A stretch of 64,000 nt of DNA from CAVPEV01 sp963703555 (GCA_963703555.1 CAVPEV010000033.1:1-64000); one strand, 5' to 3'; shown: positions 39,772 through 49,468, counted from the first letter of the stretch. Notes: a model not told the origin generated them from the sequence alone. Program-made: numbers and translations.

Positions 39772-41975
39772 GCATGGGGATGCTGGGCCGACGACCGAGC
39801 TCACGGGGCGCGCAGCGCCACCTCGAGCCGGTCCGCCGCCGGTCGGTCCGCCGGCACCACGCCGTGCGGCGGCTCGCGACGACCGGTGTGTTCGGCGTGC
39901 TCCTCCTGGGTCTGGCCGTGCCTGCCGTCGGGCCCGCTGCGGCGACCGAGCAGGACCGCGGGGCGACCGTCGGCATCGTCGTCGACCAGGTGTCCCCCCA
40001 GGTCCTCACCCCCGGTGAGGACCTGTCCGTGACCGCGACCGTGACGAACTCCACAGACCAACCGTTGTCGGACGTCCGTGCCGCGGTGCGCATCCACCGG
40101 TTCCGGATGGTGTCGCGCACGGAGCTCGCCGACTGGGCCGATGCCGGCACGGGCGGGACGGTCGGCGCCGTCGCGGCCACCGTCCTGCTGCCAGACCAGC
40201 TGGCACCCGCCGCCAGCACGCAGGTGCAGATCACCGTGCCGGCGGGCTCCGTCGGGCTGCTGAACACCCCGGACGCCTGGGGACCACGGGGCATGGCGCT
40301 GGAGATCACCAGTGCCAGCCGCCGGGTCGGTCTGGCGCGCACCTTCGTGCTGTGGGACCCGGCAGCGACGGTACCGAGCAGCCGGGTGTCCGTGCTCGTC
40401 CCGATCGTCGGTTCCCCGCCGTCGGCGAGCGGTGGGACCCCGGCGAGCACCGGGTCCCTCGACGAGGTCACCGGCACCGGACCGCTGCGCGCGATCCTCG
40501 ATGCGACGGCCGCCGCCCCGGCGGTCTCCTGGGCCGTCGACCCGTCGCTCCTGCAGTCCGCGGCGGCCGGTGATCCGTCGGCCCGCAGCTGGGCCTCGGA
40601 CCTGCTCGCCGCAGCCTCGAGACGGGACGTCGTCGCCCTGCCGTGGGCCGACCCTGACGTGGCGGCGCTGGCCCGCCCCGGACGGACGGACCTGCTCGGC
40701 GCCGCGGTGGACCTCTCCGCAGCCAGCGCGTCGCCGGTGCTCGCATCCACCCCGGGCCACACCGTGCTGGCCTGGGCCGTCGACGGGGAGGCGGACGAGC
40801 AGACCGCCGCACTGGTCGCCGGCTCCACCGCGCGGGCGCTCGTCGTCGGGCCCGGGCAGGCCGCAGCCCGCAATCGGGGCGCGACCACCGGGGGCGTCAG
40901 CCAGGTGATGACGGACACCGGCCCGCTGACGTTGCTCACCCCTGACGAGACTCTGAGCACCCTGCTCGCCGGCGCCCCGGATGGCGCGTCGGACAACCCT
41001 GCCGCGTCATCGACCGCACGCGGCGCCGGCGCTGCGGCGCAACGGGTCCTCGCCGAGACCGCCCTCATCGCGCGGTCCGCCGCCGACACGACGGGGCGGT
41101 CGAGCCACATCCTCGTGACCACCCCGCGGTCATGGGACCCGGACCCCCAGGTCGCACGGGCCCAGCTGGCCGCACTCGGCGCGGCGCCGTGGGTGCAGAC
41201 GGCGCCGATCACCGCCCTGCTGGGCACCGCTGCGGACGCCACGGACCGCGCGCCGCTGCCGACGACCGCACGGTCGACGCAAGAGCTGCCCGCCAGCGCC
41301 GTGGACGCCCTGGGTGATGCCCGGCAGGCGGTGGTCCGGTTCGCCGCCGTGCTGGAGCACCCGGACACCTACCTGGCCGGCGCCGACCAAGCCTTCCTCG
41401 CGCCACTGTCGGTCGGCTGGCGGGCGGACCCCGCAGGACGCTCGGACCAGGTCGACGCGGCCCTGGCGGTGGCAGCCGAACGCACCGCCGGGCTCTCGGT
41501 GGCACTCAACGACCGGTTCACCGTGGTCTCCCGGACGTCCCACATCCGCGCAGCGGTGTCCAACTCCCTCGACCAGGCAGCCACCGTTCGCGTGCACGTG
41601 CAGCCGCGCAAGGCCTGCCTGCGGGCGACGGGAGAGCCGACGGTCACCGTGCCCGCGCACGGCGAGCACGTCGTCGAGGTGGAGCTCCGCGCGAGCGCCA
41701 GCTGCGACGTCGAGGTCGATGTGCTCCTACTGGCGCCGGACGGCACGGTGGTCGCCGCACCCGTGCGGTTCTCCGCCCAGGTCGCGCCGGCCGTCGAGAG
41801 CATCGGCACGTGGGCCGTCGCCATCGCGCTGGCACTCGCCGTCGCGGTCGGGCTGGTGCGCACCTCGCGCCGCGGGCGATCTGCGTCCCGCGGCGCCCGG
41901 GTCGCCACCGACCCTGGTGCCGACGCCGACGATCCTCCGCGCGGCCGTGACGACCCGGCAGCCGGCTCGCCATGA
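39768..41975 (+). CDS. DUF6049 family membrane-anchored extracellular protein
   Basis: The 735-residue protein has an Arg-rich N-terminus and signal peptide (VFGVLLLGLAVPAVGPAAA), a large extracellular part starting with an Ig-like module (VVDQVSPQVLTPGEDLSVTATVTNSTDQPLSD), a middle alpha/beta region, a second beta module near the end (TVRVHVQPRKACLRATGEPTV) and a final membrane helix (about 683-703) with a basic tail. This is the DUF6049 layout found beside murJ in actinobacteria. Function is unknown; its constant place suggests a part in lipid II export or wall assembly. The start and end overlap neighbours by four bases each. Confidence 0.82.
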   Translation: MSMGMLGRRPSSRGAQRHLEPVRRRSVRRHHAVRRLATTGVFGVLLLGLAVPAVGPAAATEQDRGATVGIVVDQVSPQVLTPGEDLSVTATVTNSTDQPLSDVRAAVRIHRFRMVSRTELADWADAGTGGTVGAVAATVLLPDQLAPAASTQVQITVPAGSVGLLNTPDAWGPRGMALEITSASRRVGLARTFVLWDPAATVPSSRVSVLVPIVGSPPSASGGTPASTGSLDEVTGTGPLRAILDATAAAPAVSWAVDPSLLQSAAAGDPSARSWASDLLAAASRRDVVALPWADPDVAALARPGRTDLLGAAVDLSAASASPVLASTPGHTVLAWAVDGEADEQTAALVAGSTARALVVGPGQAAARNRGATTGGVSQVMTDTGPLTLLTPDETLSTLLAGAPDGASDNPAASSTARGAGAAAQRVLAETALIARSAADTTGRSSHILVTTPRSWDPDPQVARAQLAALGAAPWVQTAPITALLGTAADATDRAPLPTTARSTQELPASAVDALGDARQAVVRFAAVLEHPDTYLAGADQAFLAPLSVGWRADPAGRSDQVDAALAVAAERTAGLSVALNDRFTVVSRTSHIRAAVSNSLDQAATVRVHVQPRKACLRATGEPTVTVPAHGEHVVEVELRASASCDVEVDVLLLAPDGTVVAAPVRFSAQVAPAVESIGTWAVAIALALAVAVGLVRTSRRGRSASRGARVATDPGADADDPPRGRDDPAAGSP

Positions 41976-44900
41976 CCGGGGCGACCCCCGACGGCGCGGG
42001 GCCGGTCCCGCGCGCCGCTTCCGGCTCACCCGCGGCGACGGGCCTCGGCCGCGCCACGACCATCATGGCCTCCGGCACCGCCGTGTCCCGGGTGCTCGGC
42101 GTCGCGCGGGCGATCCTGCTCACGGTCGCCATCGGCACCACCGGCAACGCAGCCAACGCCTTCGCGGCAGCGAACCAGCTGCCCAACATCCTCTACCTGC
42201 TCCTAGCCGGCGGCGTGCTGAACGCCGTCCTCGTGCCCCAGCTGGTCCAGGCGTTCCACCGAGACGGCGGCCAGGACTACGTCGACCGTCTGATGACCCT
42301 CACGGTGGTCCTGCTCGCCGGGCTCACCCTGCTCGTCACCCTCGGCGCCCCGCTGCTCATCGGCCTCTACACGAGCTTCCCCGACCCGCAGGTCACGCGG
42401 CTTGCCGTGCTCATCGCCCTGTGGTGCATCCCCCAGGTCTTCTTCTACGGCCTCTACTCCCTGCTCGGTCAGGTGCTCAACGCTCGGGGCAGCTTCGGCC
42501 CGTACATGTGGGCCCCGGTCGTGAACAACGTCGTGTCGATGGCTGGGCTCGGCGTCTTCATCGCGGTGAACGGCTCCTACGGCCCGGCGCTGGACGGCGC
42601 AGGGTCGTGGACCGCCGGCCAGGTCGCCCTGCTGGCCGGCACCGCGACCCTGGGCGTGGTGTGCCAGGCGCTGGTGCTCCTGGTGCCGCTGCACCGCCTG
42701 CACATCCGGTTCCGCCCACGCTGGGGCTTCCGGGGCGTCGGGCTGCGCGCCGCGGGCACGGTGGCGACGTGGACCTTCGCCGGCGTCGCCGTGGCCCAGG
42801 TCGGTGTCCTCGTCATGACGAAAGTCGCCACCGCGGTCGACCGGCCGGGATACGCCGGCAAGGCCGTCTACGACAACGCGACGACCATCTTCATGCTCCC
42901 GCACTCGCTCATCACCGTGTCGCTCGCCACCGCGCTGTTCACCAGGCTGGCCTCCCGAGCGACGGTGGGTGACGTGGCCGGGGTGCGCGCCGACCTCTCG
43001 CTCGGACTCCGCACGGTCGGGCTGTTCACGTCCTGGGCCGCCGTGACGATCATGGTGCTCGCCTTCCCCATCGCCCGGATCGTGTTCCCGAGCGCGGACA
43101 CCGGCTCCGTTTCCGCGCTGAGCCAGGTCATCGTCGCCATGCTCGTCGGACTCGTCCCGTTCGGCGCGCTGTCCGTCGGCCAGCGGGTGTTCTACGCCTA
43201 TCAGGACGCCCGGAGCCTGTTCCCGATCCAGACGGTGACCACCGGCGTCATCATCGTCGGCACGCTCGTGAGCTGGGCGGTGCTGGACGCCCGGTGGTGG
43301 GTCGTCGGGACCGGGGCGGCGATGACGGTGTCCTACCTGGTCGGGATGGTCGCCATCCTCGTGAGCCTGCGTCGGCGGCTGGTCCGCATCGATGGCCGGC
43401 ACGTCCTGGACGTGCACCTGCGGGCCGGGATCGCCGGGGTCGTCGCCGGCATGGTCGGGTGGGGCCTGGACCGGCTGCTCGGCGACGTGACCGGCGTCGG
43501 CTCCGCTGTGCTGCGATGTGTCCTCGTCGGAGGGGTCATCTCGCTGGTCTACCTGGGGCTGCTGCACGTGCTGCGCGTGGGTGAGCTCGACGTCCTGCTC
43601 GGTCCGGTGGTGGCTCGACTGCCCCCTGGCCTCCGCCCGGTCGCCAGGGTCCTCGGCGGCGGACCGGCGCTCCGTCTAGCATGCGAGAACCGGCCGGGTG
43701 GCCGACAGTCCCGTGGGGAGGGCCGCGTGGGTGAGCAGGTGACGCGCGGCACGGTGCTGGCCGGTCGGTACCGGGTGACCGCACCCCGCGCGGCCCAGTT
43801 GCCCGGCGCGGACGACTGGGACGCTGTGGACCTCATCCTGGACCGACCGGTGCGGGTGCGCGCGTTCGCCACCGACGACGCGGCCGCCCTCCTGGATGCC
43901 GCCCGGCGGGCGGCGCTGGTCGCCGATCCCCGCCTCCAGCGCATCCTCGACGTCGGCACGCATCACGACCTCGGGTACATCGCCACGGAGCCGATCGACG
44001 GGCCCAGTCTCACCGAGCTCGTCGCTGCCGGGCCCCTGCCGGCGGCGCAGGCCCGGGCGATCGTCGGCGAGGCGGCGACAGCACTCGAGCTCGCCCGGCG
44101 CCGCGGGGTGCACCACCTCGCGCTGCGCCCGGACGTCCTGCACGTGGGCCCGGACGGGCGGGTCGTCCTCGCCGGGCTCGGCGTCGACGCCGCGCTCCTC
44201 GGCCAGGGGGTGGGCGACGCCCGCTCCTCCACCCGGGCCGACACCGTCGGTCTCGTCCGGCTGCTGTACACCGCGCTGACCGGGCGCTGGCCGCAGCCGA
44301 CGGACCTGGAGCTGCCCCGCACCGGGTTGCCCGACGCGCCATTGGCGGGCGACGTCGCCGTGCCACCCCGCAGGCTCGTCCCCGGCGTCCCGGCGGACCT
44401 GGACACGTTGTGCTCGGTCACCCTCGGACCGCATGACGACGGCCCGCAGAGCCCCGCCGAGCTGGTCCGCGAGCTCGAGCCGTGGGGCGCTGTGGGCGCG
44501 CCGTCACCCCAGGTCACCCAGGCGATGCCGGCCGTGGAGGCACAGGCTGCCATGGGTGCCGGACCGACCGGCGCCGTCGAGGCCGGGATGCTCGTGCAGC
44601 CGGCGGTGGTGCCCCGGCTGTCGGTGCGCTCCGCCCTCGCCGCCCGCCAGGCCCCGGGTGTCAACCTCCCGGGCACACCACTCCCGGCGACGCCGAACGA
44701 GCCCGTCGGGGACGTCCCACCGCACGCGGCGGCCACACCGACATCGTGGGAACCCGTCGACAGCCCGAGCCTGTCACCGCGACCCGCCGGCGCCCAGGTG
44801 CGGCGCACCCCGGTCACCCGCGCGGGGCTGTCCTCGATGTTCCCCACGCCGCCGCCGACGTTCGACGCGGCGATCGGCTCAGCGGAGCCGGAGCCCCTCG

Positions 44901-45538
44901 CCGAGCGCCGGTTCGACCCGACCCGGCTCGTCCTGGGCATCGTCGCGCTGGCCCTGGTCGTGGGCCTGGTCTGGGCGGTCGTCACCCTCTTCCGGCCTGC
45001 GGGCGGCGGCTCGGCAGGAGGCCCCGTGCCATCGGTGAGCAGCTCGGCCTCCGCCGCGGCCCCGTCCGGCGAGCCGTCGGCGACCTCCGCCGCGCCGGCT
45101 CCGCCGGCCGTGGTCCCACGGATCGCCAGCATCACCTCCGTCGACCCGGCAGGGCCGCCGGGCGACCACCCCGAGGCGGTCCAGAAGGCCATCGACGGCG
45201 ACCCCGGCACGTTCTGGTACTCCATGACGTACAAGCGCCCGGACTTCTCCGGCCTCAAGCCCGGTCTCGGCCTGGTGCTGAGCCTCCAGCGGCCAGCACC
45301 GGTCTCGACGGTGACGTTGCACGTCAACGGCACGGGCGGGGGCGTCGAGGTGCGCGCGCCGGACGCCGCCACCCCGGGCGAGGGCACCGTGCTGGCGTCG
45401 GGGACCCTGTCGCCCGACACGGTGCTGACGCTGGCCGAGCCGACGCCGCTGTCCTCCGTGGTCGTGTGGTTCACCGCCCTGCCACAGACGGCTGACGGGT
45501 CCAACCGCATCGAGCTCACCGAGGTCTCCGTGTCGTGA
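41972..45538 (+). CDS. murJ: Lipid II flippase MurJ fused to a pseudokinase and extracellular domain
   Basis: The 1,188-residue frame starts with MurJ (about 25-545): ASGTAVSRVLGVARAILL, NAANAFAAANQLPNILYLLLAGG and many helices, which flips lipid II across the membrane. After a junction at about 560-590 comes a kinase-like domain (about 595-830) in which the catalytic loop reads HHLALRPDVLHV (Asp replaced by Ala) and LAGLG replaces DFG, so it is a pseudokinase. A disordered linker, one helix (about 986-1007) and a discoidin-like C-terminal domain follow. Mycobacterial MviN has the same order and its pseudokinase binds a phosphoprotein regulator. A good internal start lies at 43727, so the second half may also be made separately. 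A frameshift-free fusion is what the sequence shows. Confidence 0.88.
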   Translation: MTGATPDGAGPVPRAASGSPAATGLGRATTIMASGTAVSRVLGVARAILLTVAIGTTGNAANAFAAANQLPNILYLLLAGGVLNAVLVPQLVQAFHRDGGQDYVDRLMTLTVVLLAGLTLLVTLGAPLLIGLYTSFPDPQVTRLAVLIALWCIPQVFFYGLYSLLGQVLNARGSFGPYMWAPVVNNVVSMAGLGVFIAVNGSYGPALDGAGSWTAGQVALLAGTATLGVVCQALVLLVPLHRLHIRFRPRWGFRGVGLRAAGTVATWTFAGVAVAQVGVLVMTKVATAVDRPGYAGKAVYDNATTIFMLPHSLITVSLATALFTRLASRATVGDVAGVRADLSLGLRTVGLFTSWAAVTIMVLAFPIARIVFPSADTGSVSALSQVIVAMLVGLVPFGALSVGQRVFYAYQDARSLFPIQTVTTGVIIVGTLVSWAVLDARWWVVGTGAAMTVSYLVGMVAILVSLRRRLVRIDGRHVLDVHLRAGIAGVVAGMVGWGLDRLLGDVTGVGSAVLRCVLVGGVISLVYLGLLHVLRVGELDVLLGPVVARLPPGLRPVARVLGGGPALRLACENRPGGRQSRGEGRVGEQVTRGTVLAGRYRVTAPRAAQLPGADDWDAVDLILDRPVRVRAFATDDAAALLDAARRAALVADPRLQRILDVGTHHDLGYIATEPIDGPSLTELVAAGPLPAAQARAIVGEAATALELARRRGVHHLALRPDVLHVGPDGRVVLAGLGVDAALLGQGVGDARSSTRADTVGLVRLLYTALTGRWPQPTDLELPRTGLPDAPLAGDVAVPPRRLVPGVPADLDTLCSVTLGPHDDGPQSPAELVRELEPWGAVGAPSPQVTQAMPAVEAQAAMGAGPTGAVEAGMLVQPAVVPRLSVRSALAARQAPGVNLPGTPLPATPNEPVGDVPPHAAATPTSWEPVDSPSLSPRPAGAQVRRTPVTRAGLSSMFPTPPPTFDAAIGSAEPEPLAERRFDPTRLVLGIVALALVVGLVWAVVTLFRPAGGGSAGGPVPSVSSSASAAAPSGEPSATSAAPAPPAVVPRIASITSVDPAGPPGDHPEAVQKAIDGDPGTFWYSMTYKRPDFSGLKPGLGLVLSLQRPAPVSTVTLHVNGTGGGVEVRAPDAATPGEGTVLASGTLSPDTVLTLAEPTPLSSVVVWFTALPQTADGSNRIELTEVSVS
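43677..43729 (+). promoter_or_regulatory. Internal promoter and start signals at the MurJ-pseudokinase junction
   Basis: TAGCAT at 43677-43682 resembles the -10 elements in this window, and GGGGAGGG at 43714-43721 precedes an in-frame GTG at 43727 (codon 586) by five bases. These signals would allow a separate 603-residue pseudokinase protein. Confidence 0.5.
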
Positions 45539-45650
45539 CGACCGCGGGTCACCCGCGTCAACTCCGCGGGCAACCGTCGTCCCGAGCGGAACAGAACCCC
45601 CGAAGGATCCGTTCAGACTGAGCGTCACCCCCGACCGTGAGGACCATGCC

Positions 45651-46649
45651 GTGCCCGACCAGAACCCCGTCCGAGACATCGTCATCGTCGGCTCCGGCCC
45701 CGCCGGCTGGACCGCCGCGATCTACGCCGCCCGCGCCGGCCTCGCCCCGCTCGTGGTGGCCGGTTCGGTGACCGCCGGGGGTGCCCTGGTGAACACCACC
45801 GACGTGGAGAACTACCCGGGGTTCCCGCAGGGCGTGCTCGGTCCGCAGCTGATGGAGAACATGGAGGCGCAGGCCCGGCGGTTCGGGGCGGAGGTCCTGT
45901 TCGACGACGCCGTGGCCCTGCGGCTGGCCGGAGCCGTGAAGAGCGTCACCGTCGCCGACGGTGACACGTACCGGGCGCGCGCCGTCGTCCTCGCCATGGG
46001 GTCGGCCTACAAGGAGATCGGTCTGCCGGAGGAGAAGTCCCTGTCCGGTCGCGGGGTGTCCTGGTGCGCGACCTGCGACGGGTTCTTCTTCCGCGACCAG
46101 GACGTGGTCGTGGTGGGCGGCGGCGACTCCGCTATGGAGGAGGCCACGTTCCTCACCCGGTTCGCCCGCTCGGTGACCATCGTCCACCGGCGGGACCGGC
46201 TGCGCGCCTCCAAGATCATGGCCGACCGCGCCCTGGCCGACCCGAAGATCACGTTCGCCTGGAACAGCCAGGTCGCCTCGATCCTCGGCGAGGACAAGGT
46301 CTCCGGCGTCATCCTGCGCGACACGGTCACCGGGCGGACCCACGAGCTCCCCGCCAAGGCCGTGTTCGTCGCGATCGGGCACGAGCCGCGCAGCGAGCTG
46401 GTCGTCGGGCAGCTGGACGTCGATCCGGACGGGTACGTGCGTACCGCGCCGGACAGCACAGCCACCACCCTGGCGGGCGTCTTCGCCGCCGGCGACCTCG
46501 TCGACCGGCGCTACCGCCAGGCCGTCACCGCGGCCGGCACCGGCTGCTCGGCCGCCCTCGACGCCCAGCACTACCTCGCGTCGGTCAGCACCGCCGACCC
46601 GGCGCCCGCGCAGACCATCCCCGCCGCGCTGCAGGAGCAGTCGGCATGA
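45651..46649 (+). CDS. trxB: Thioredoxin-disulfide reductase
   Basis: TrxB uses NADPH to reduce thioredoxin. The 332-residue flavoprotein has the FAD loop VIVGSGPAGWTAAIYAARAG, the redox pair in WCATCDG, the NADPH loop VVVGGGDSAMEEATFL with HRRDRLRAS, and the C-terminal FAD motif GVFAAGDLVDRRYRQAVTAAGTGCSAALDA. The GTG at 45651 has GAGG upstream. It follows murJ by 112 bases and overlaps trxA in ATGA. Confidence 0.95.
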   Translation: MPDQNPVRDIVIVGSGPAGWTAAIYAARAGLAPLVVAGSVTAGGALVNTTDVENYPGFPQGVLGPQLMENMEAQARRFGAEVLFDDAVALRLAGAVKSVTVADGDTYRARAVVLAMGSAYKEIGLPEEKSLSGRGVSWCATCDGFFFRDQDVVVVGGGDSAMEEATFLTRFARSVTIVHRRDRLRASKIMADRALADPKITFAWNSQVASILGEDKVSGVILRDTVTGRTHELPAKAVFVAIGHEPRSELVVGQLDVDPDGYVRTAPDSTATTLAGVFAAGDLVDRRYRQAVTAAGTGCSAALDAQHYLASVSTADPAPAQTIPAALQEQSA

Positions 46650-46987
46650 CCGCACCAGCAGCCGTCAGCGACGCCACTTTCGACGCGGAGGTGCTCGACG
46701 CGGAGGTCCCGGTGCTGGTCGACTTCTGGGCCGAGTGGTGCGGACCGTGCCGGCTGGTCGCGCCGGTCCTCCACGAGCTGGCCGAGCAGTACGCCGGACG
46801 GGTGAAGTTCGTCTCGGTCGACGCCGACGACAACCCGGCGACCATGGCGCGGTACGGCATCGTGTCCATCCCGACCCTCAACTTCTACGCCGGCGGCGAG
46901 CTCGTGCGCAGCGTCGTGGGGGCCCGGCCGAAGCAGGCCATCCGCGAGGACATCGAGGCGGTGCTCGGCCGGCCCGGATCGGTGTAG
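46646..46987 (+). CDS. trxA: Thioredoxin
   Basis: The 113-residue protein has the thioredoxin fold with the active site WAEWCGPCRLVAPVL and the cis-Pro segment VSIPTLNFYAGG. It is reduced by TrxB, whose gene overlaps it, and reduces cytosolic disulfides. The ATG lies in the trxB stop; GGAG is about 12 bases upstream. Confidence 0.95.
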   Translation: MTAPAAVSDATFDAEVLDAEVPVLVDFWAEWCGPCRLVAPVLHELAEQYAGRVKFVSVDADDNPATMARYGIVSIPTLNFYAGGELVRSVVGARPKQAIREDIEAVLGRPGSV

Positions 46988-47044
46988 CCGGCCCCGTCCG
47001 CTGCCCTCGCACGGGTGTCGTCCCGTGCGACGTGCGACGCGTGG

Positions 47045-47056
47045 CACACTCGGCAG
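47045..47056 (+). promoter_or_regulatory. Candidate leaderless promoter (-10 CACACT, 6-nt gap)
   Basis: CACACT at 47045-47050 lies six bases before the ATG at 47057. It departs from TANNNT at the first base, so it is a weaker case. Confidence 0.35.
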
Positions 47057-48397
47057 ATGACCGACTCCCAGCGCCCCGCCACGGGGCCCACCCCCACGGC
47101 CGGCGCTGCGGCGGTCGGCACCCGCCTGGACCCCTGGCTCGACTCCTACGCCGAGCGGGCCCACGGGATGCGAGCCTCGGAGATCCGCGCCCTGTTCGCC
47201 GTCGCCAACCGACCCGAGGTGGTCTCCCTGGCCGGCGGGATGCCGCACCTGGACGCCCTGCCGCTCGACGTCCTCGCCGAGCTGGCCCGGCGTGTCATCG
47301 CCACCCAGGGCATGACGGCGCTGCAGTACGGGTCGGCCCAGGGTGACGAGCGCCTGCGCGAGCAGATCCTCGACGTCATGCAGCCCGAGGGGATCCAGAC
47401 GAACGCCGACGACGTCGTCGTCACCACGGGTTCCCAGCAGGCGCTCGACCTCCTCACGCGGATCTTCGTCGATCCCGGCGACGTCGTGGTCGCGGAGGCC
47501 CCCAGCTACGTCGGGGCACTGGGCGTGTTCCGCTCCTACCAGGCCGACGTCGTGCACGTCCCACTCGACGCGGACGGTCTGATCCCCCAGGCGCTGGAGG
47601 AGACCTTGACCGACCTGGAGCGGGCCGGCCGGCGGATCAAGCTGCTGTACACGGTGCCCAACTTCCACAACCCGGCCGGCGTGTGCCTGTCTGCCGGGCG
47701 GCGCCCGCAGATCCTCCAGATCGCCCAGCGGCACGGCGTCCTCGTCGTGGAGGACAACCCCTACGGCTTGTTGGGCTTCGACGGTGATCCAGCGCCGGCG
47801 ATGCGCTCCCTTGACGACGACGGAGTCGTCTACCTGGGGTCGTTCTCCAAGACGTTCGCCCCGGGATACCGGGTGGGCTGGGCGGTCGCGCCGCCTGCGG
47901 TGCGTGATCGACTCGTGCTGGCCGCCGAGTCGGCCATCCTCTGCCCGTCGAACGCCTCCCAGCTGGCGATCAGCGCCTACCTGTCGACCTGCGACTGGCG
48001 TGGCCAGGTGAAGGTGTTCCGCGAGGGCTACCGCGAGCGTCGCGACGCGATGGTCTCCGCTCTCGCTGAGCACCTGCCCGATGCGACCTGGACGGTCCCG
48101 GAGGGCGGCTTCTACACCTGGGTGGGTCTGCCCGCCGGGCTGGACGCCAAGGCCATGCTGCCCCGGGCGGTCACGGCTCGGGTCGCCTACGTCCCCGGAA
48201 CGGCGTTCTACGCCGACGGCCAGGGAGCCGACCACATGCGCCTGTCCTTCTGCTACCCCACGCCGGAGGTCATCCGTGAGGGGGTGCGGCGGCTGGCCGG
48301 GGTGGTGAATGCCGAGAGCGAGCTGGTGGACCTGTTCGGCACGACGGCCGGACGGCGCGGGACCGATGTCGAGGCACCGAGCCCCGACACCCATTGA
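47057..48397 (+). CDS. PLP-dependent aminotransferase (fold type I, 2-aminoadipate/LysN-like)
   Basis: The 446-residue protein has LFAVANRPEVVSLAGGMPHLDALP, LQYGSAQGDERLREQI, TTGSQQALDLL, VPNFHNPAGVCLS, EDNPYGLL and SFSKTFAPGYRVGW with Schiff-base Lys265. This pattern fits the group that includes 2-aminoadipate, aromatic and valine-pyruvate aminotransferases; the amino acid is not settled. No GntR-type DNA-binding domain is attached, unlike MocR proteins. The gene lies between trxA and the ligase gene in the origin region, a place often held by such a gene in actinobacteria. The ATG at 47057 has no ribosome site. Confidence 0.85.
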   Translation: MTDSQRPATGPTPTAGAAAVGTRLDPWLDSYAERAHGMRASEIRALFAVANRPEVVSLAGGMPHLDALPLDVLAELARRVIATQGMTALQYGSAQGDERLREQILDVMQPEGIQTNADDVVVTTGSQQALDLLTRIFVDPGDVVVAEAPSYVGALGVFRSYQADVVHVPLDADGLIPQALEETLTDLERAGRRIKLLYTVPNFHNPAGVCLSAGRRPQILQIAQRHGVLVVEDNPYGLLGFDGDPAPAMRSLDDDGVVYLGSFSKTFAPGYRVGWAVAPPAVRDRLVLAAESAILCPSNASQLAISAYLSTCDWRGQVKVFREGYRERRDAMVSALAEHLPDATWTVPEGGFYTWVGLPAGLDAKAMLPRAVTARVAYVPGTAFYADGQGADHMRLSFCYPTPEVIREGVRRLAGVVNAESELVDLFGTTAGRRGTDVEAPSPDTH

Positions 48398-48452
48398 CCG
48401 CCGTCCGCTCGGTCCGGCCCTGCGTCGGTCCGCCATCCATTGGGAGCCTGTC

Positions 48453-49409
48453 GTGACCAGCTCGTCGCCGTCATCCCCGCACGTCGTCGTCCTCGCCGGA
48501 GGGATGTCGCACGAGCGGGACGTCTCCCTGCGCTCGGGTCGGCGCGTCGCAGACGCCCTCCGAAGCACGGGTATGGACGTGACCGTCCACGATGTGGACG
48601 CGGCGCTGATGGGCGCGCTCGCCGAGCTGTCCCCGGACCTGGTGTGGCCGCTGCTGCACGGCGCCGGCGGGGAGGACGGCTCCGTACGCGACGTGCTGGA
48701 GCTGCTGGGCCTGCGGTACGTCGGCACCGACCCCCGAGCCAGCAGGGTGGCCTGGAGCAAGCCGATCTCCAAGACCCAGGTCGCCCGAGCAGGCCTCGCC
48801 ACCCCCGCGTTCGTCACCCTGCCGCAGACGTTGTTCCGCGAGCTCGGGGCCGGCCAGGTTCTCCAGACGCTCGTGCGCCGGCTCGGCCTGCCGCTCGTCG
48901 TCAAGCCCTCGCACGGAGGATCAGCGCTCGGGGTGAGCCACGTCGAGCGGACAGAGGACCTTCCGCGGGCGATGGTCGACTGCTTCGCCTACGACGGGAC
49001 GGCCCTCGTCGAGCGCGCCGTCGTCGGGACGGAGGTGGCGGTCAGCGTCGTCGACACCGGCTCCGGTCCGGTGGCTCTCCCGGCCGTCGAGATCGTCACG
49101 CAAGGCACCTACGACTACGACGCCCGGTACAACGCCGGCCGCACGGAGTACTTCACTCCCGCGCGCCTGTCGGCCCGGTCGACCGAGGCGGCGGCGCACG
49201 CAGCGATCACCGCGCACCAGACGCTCGGCCTGCGGCACCTGTCCCGCACGGACCTCATCGTCGACCCCGACGGTGTCCCGTGGTTCCTCGAGGTGAACGT
49301 TGCGCCCGGGATGACGGAGACGTCCCTCTTCCCGCAATCAGCGGCGGCGGCCGCGCTGTCCGTGCCTGGCCTGTATGCCGACCTGGTCATCGCGGCGCTC
49401 GCCGACTGA
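48453..49409 (+). CDS. D-alanine-D-alanine ligase family ATP-grasp protein
   Basis: The 318-residue protein has the Ddl start HVVVLAGGMSHERDVSLRSG, PLLHGAGGEDGSVRDVLELLGLRYVGTDP, the ATP-grasp segment LVVKPSHGGSALGV, TYDYDARYNAG and the metal-binding FLEVNVAPGMTETS. A main ddl gene usually lies elsewhere near murein genes, so this may be a paralogue with another substrate. The GTG at 48453 follows GGGAG; the longer frame starts inside the preceding aminotransferase gene. It converges with parB. Confidence 0.85.
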   Translation: MTSSSPSSPHVVVLAGGMSHERDVSLRSGRRVADALRSTGMDVTVHDVDAALMGALAELSPDLVWPLLHGAGGEDGSVRDVLELLGLRYVGTDPRASRVAWSKPISKTQVARAGLATPAFVTLPQTLFRELGAGQVLQTLVRRLGLPLVVKPSHGGSALGVSHVERTEDLPRAMVDCFAYDGTALVERAVVGTEVAVSVVDTGSGPVALPAVEIVTQGTYDYDARYNAGRTEYFTPARLSARSTEAAAHAAITAHQTLGLRHLSRTDLIVDPDGVPWFLEVNVAPGMTETSLFPQSAAAAALSVPGLYADLVIAALAD

Positions 49410-49448
49410 CACCTGAGCCGACCACCTGAGCCGACCACCTGAGCCGAC
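49410..49448. repeat. Three 13-bp perfect tandem repeats
   Basis: CACCTGAGCCGAC is repeated three times right after the ligase stop, in the gap between convergent genes and before parB. A slippage product is likely. Confidence 0.9.
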
Positions 49449-49468
49449 CCGCAGGTCGATCCACGGCG

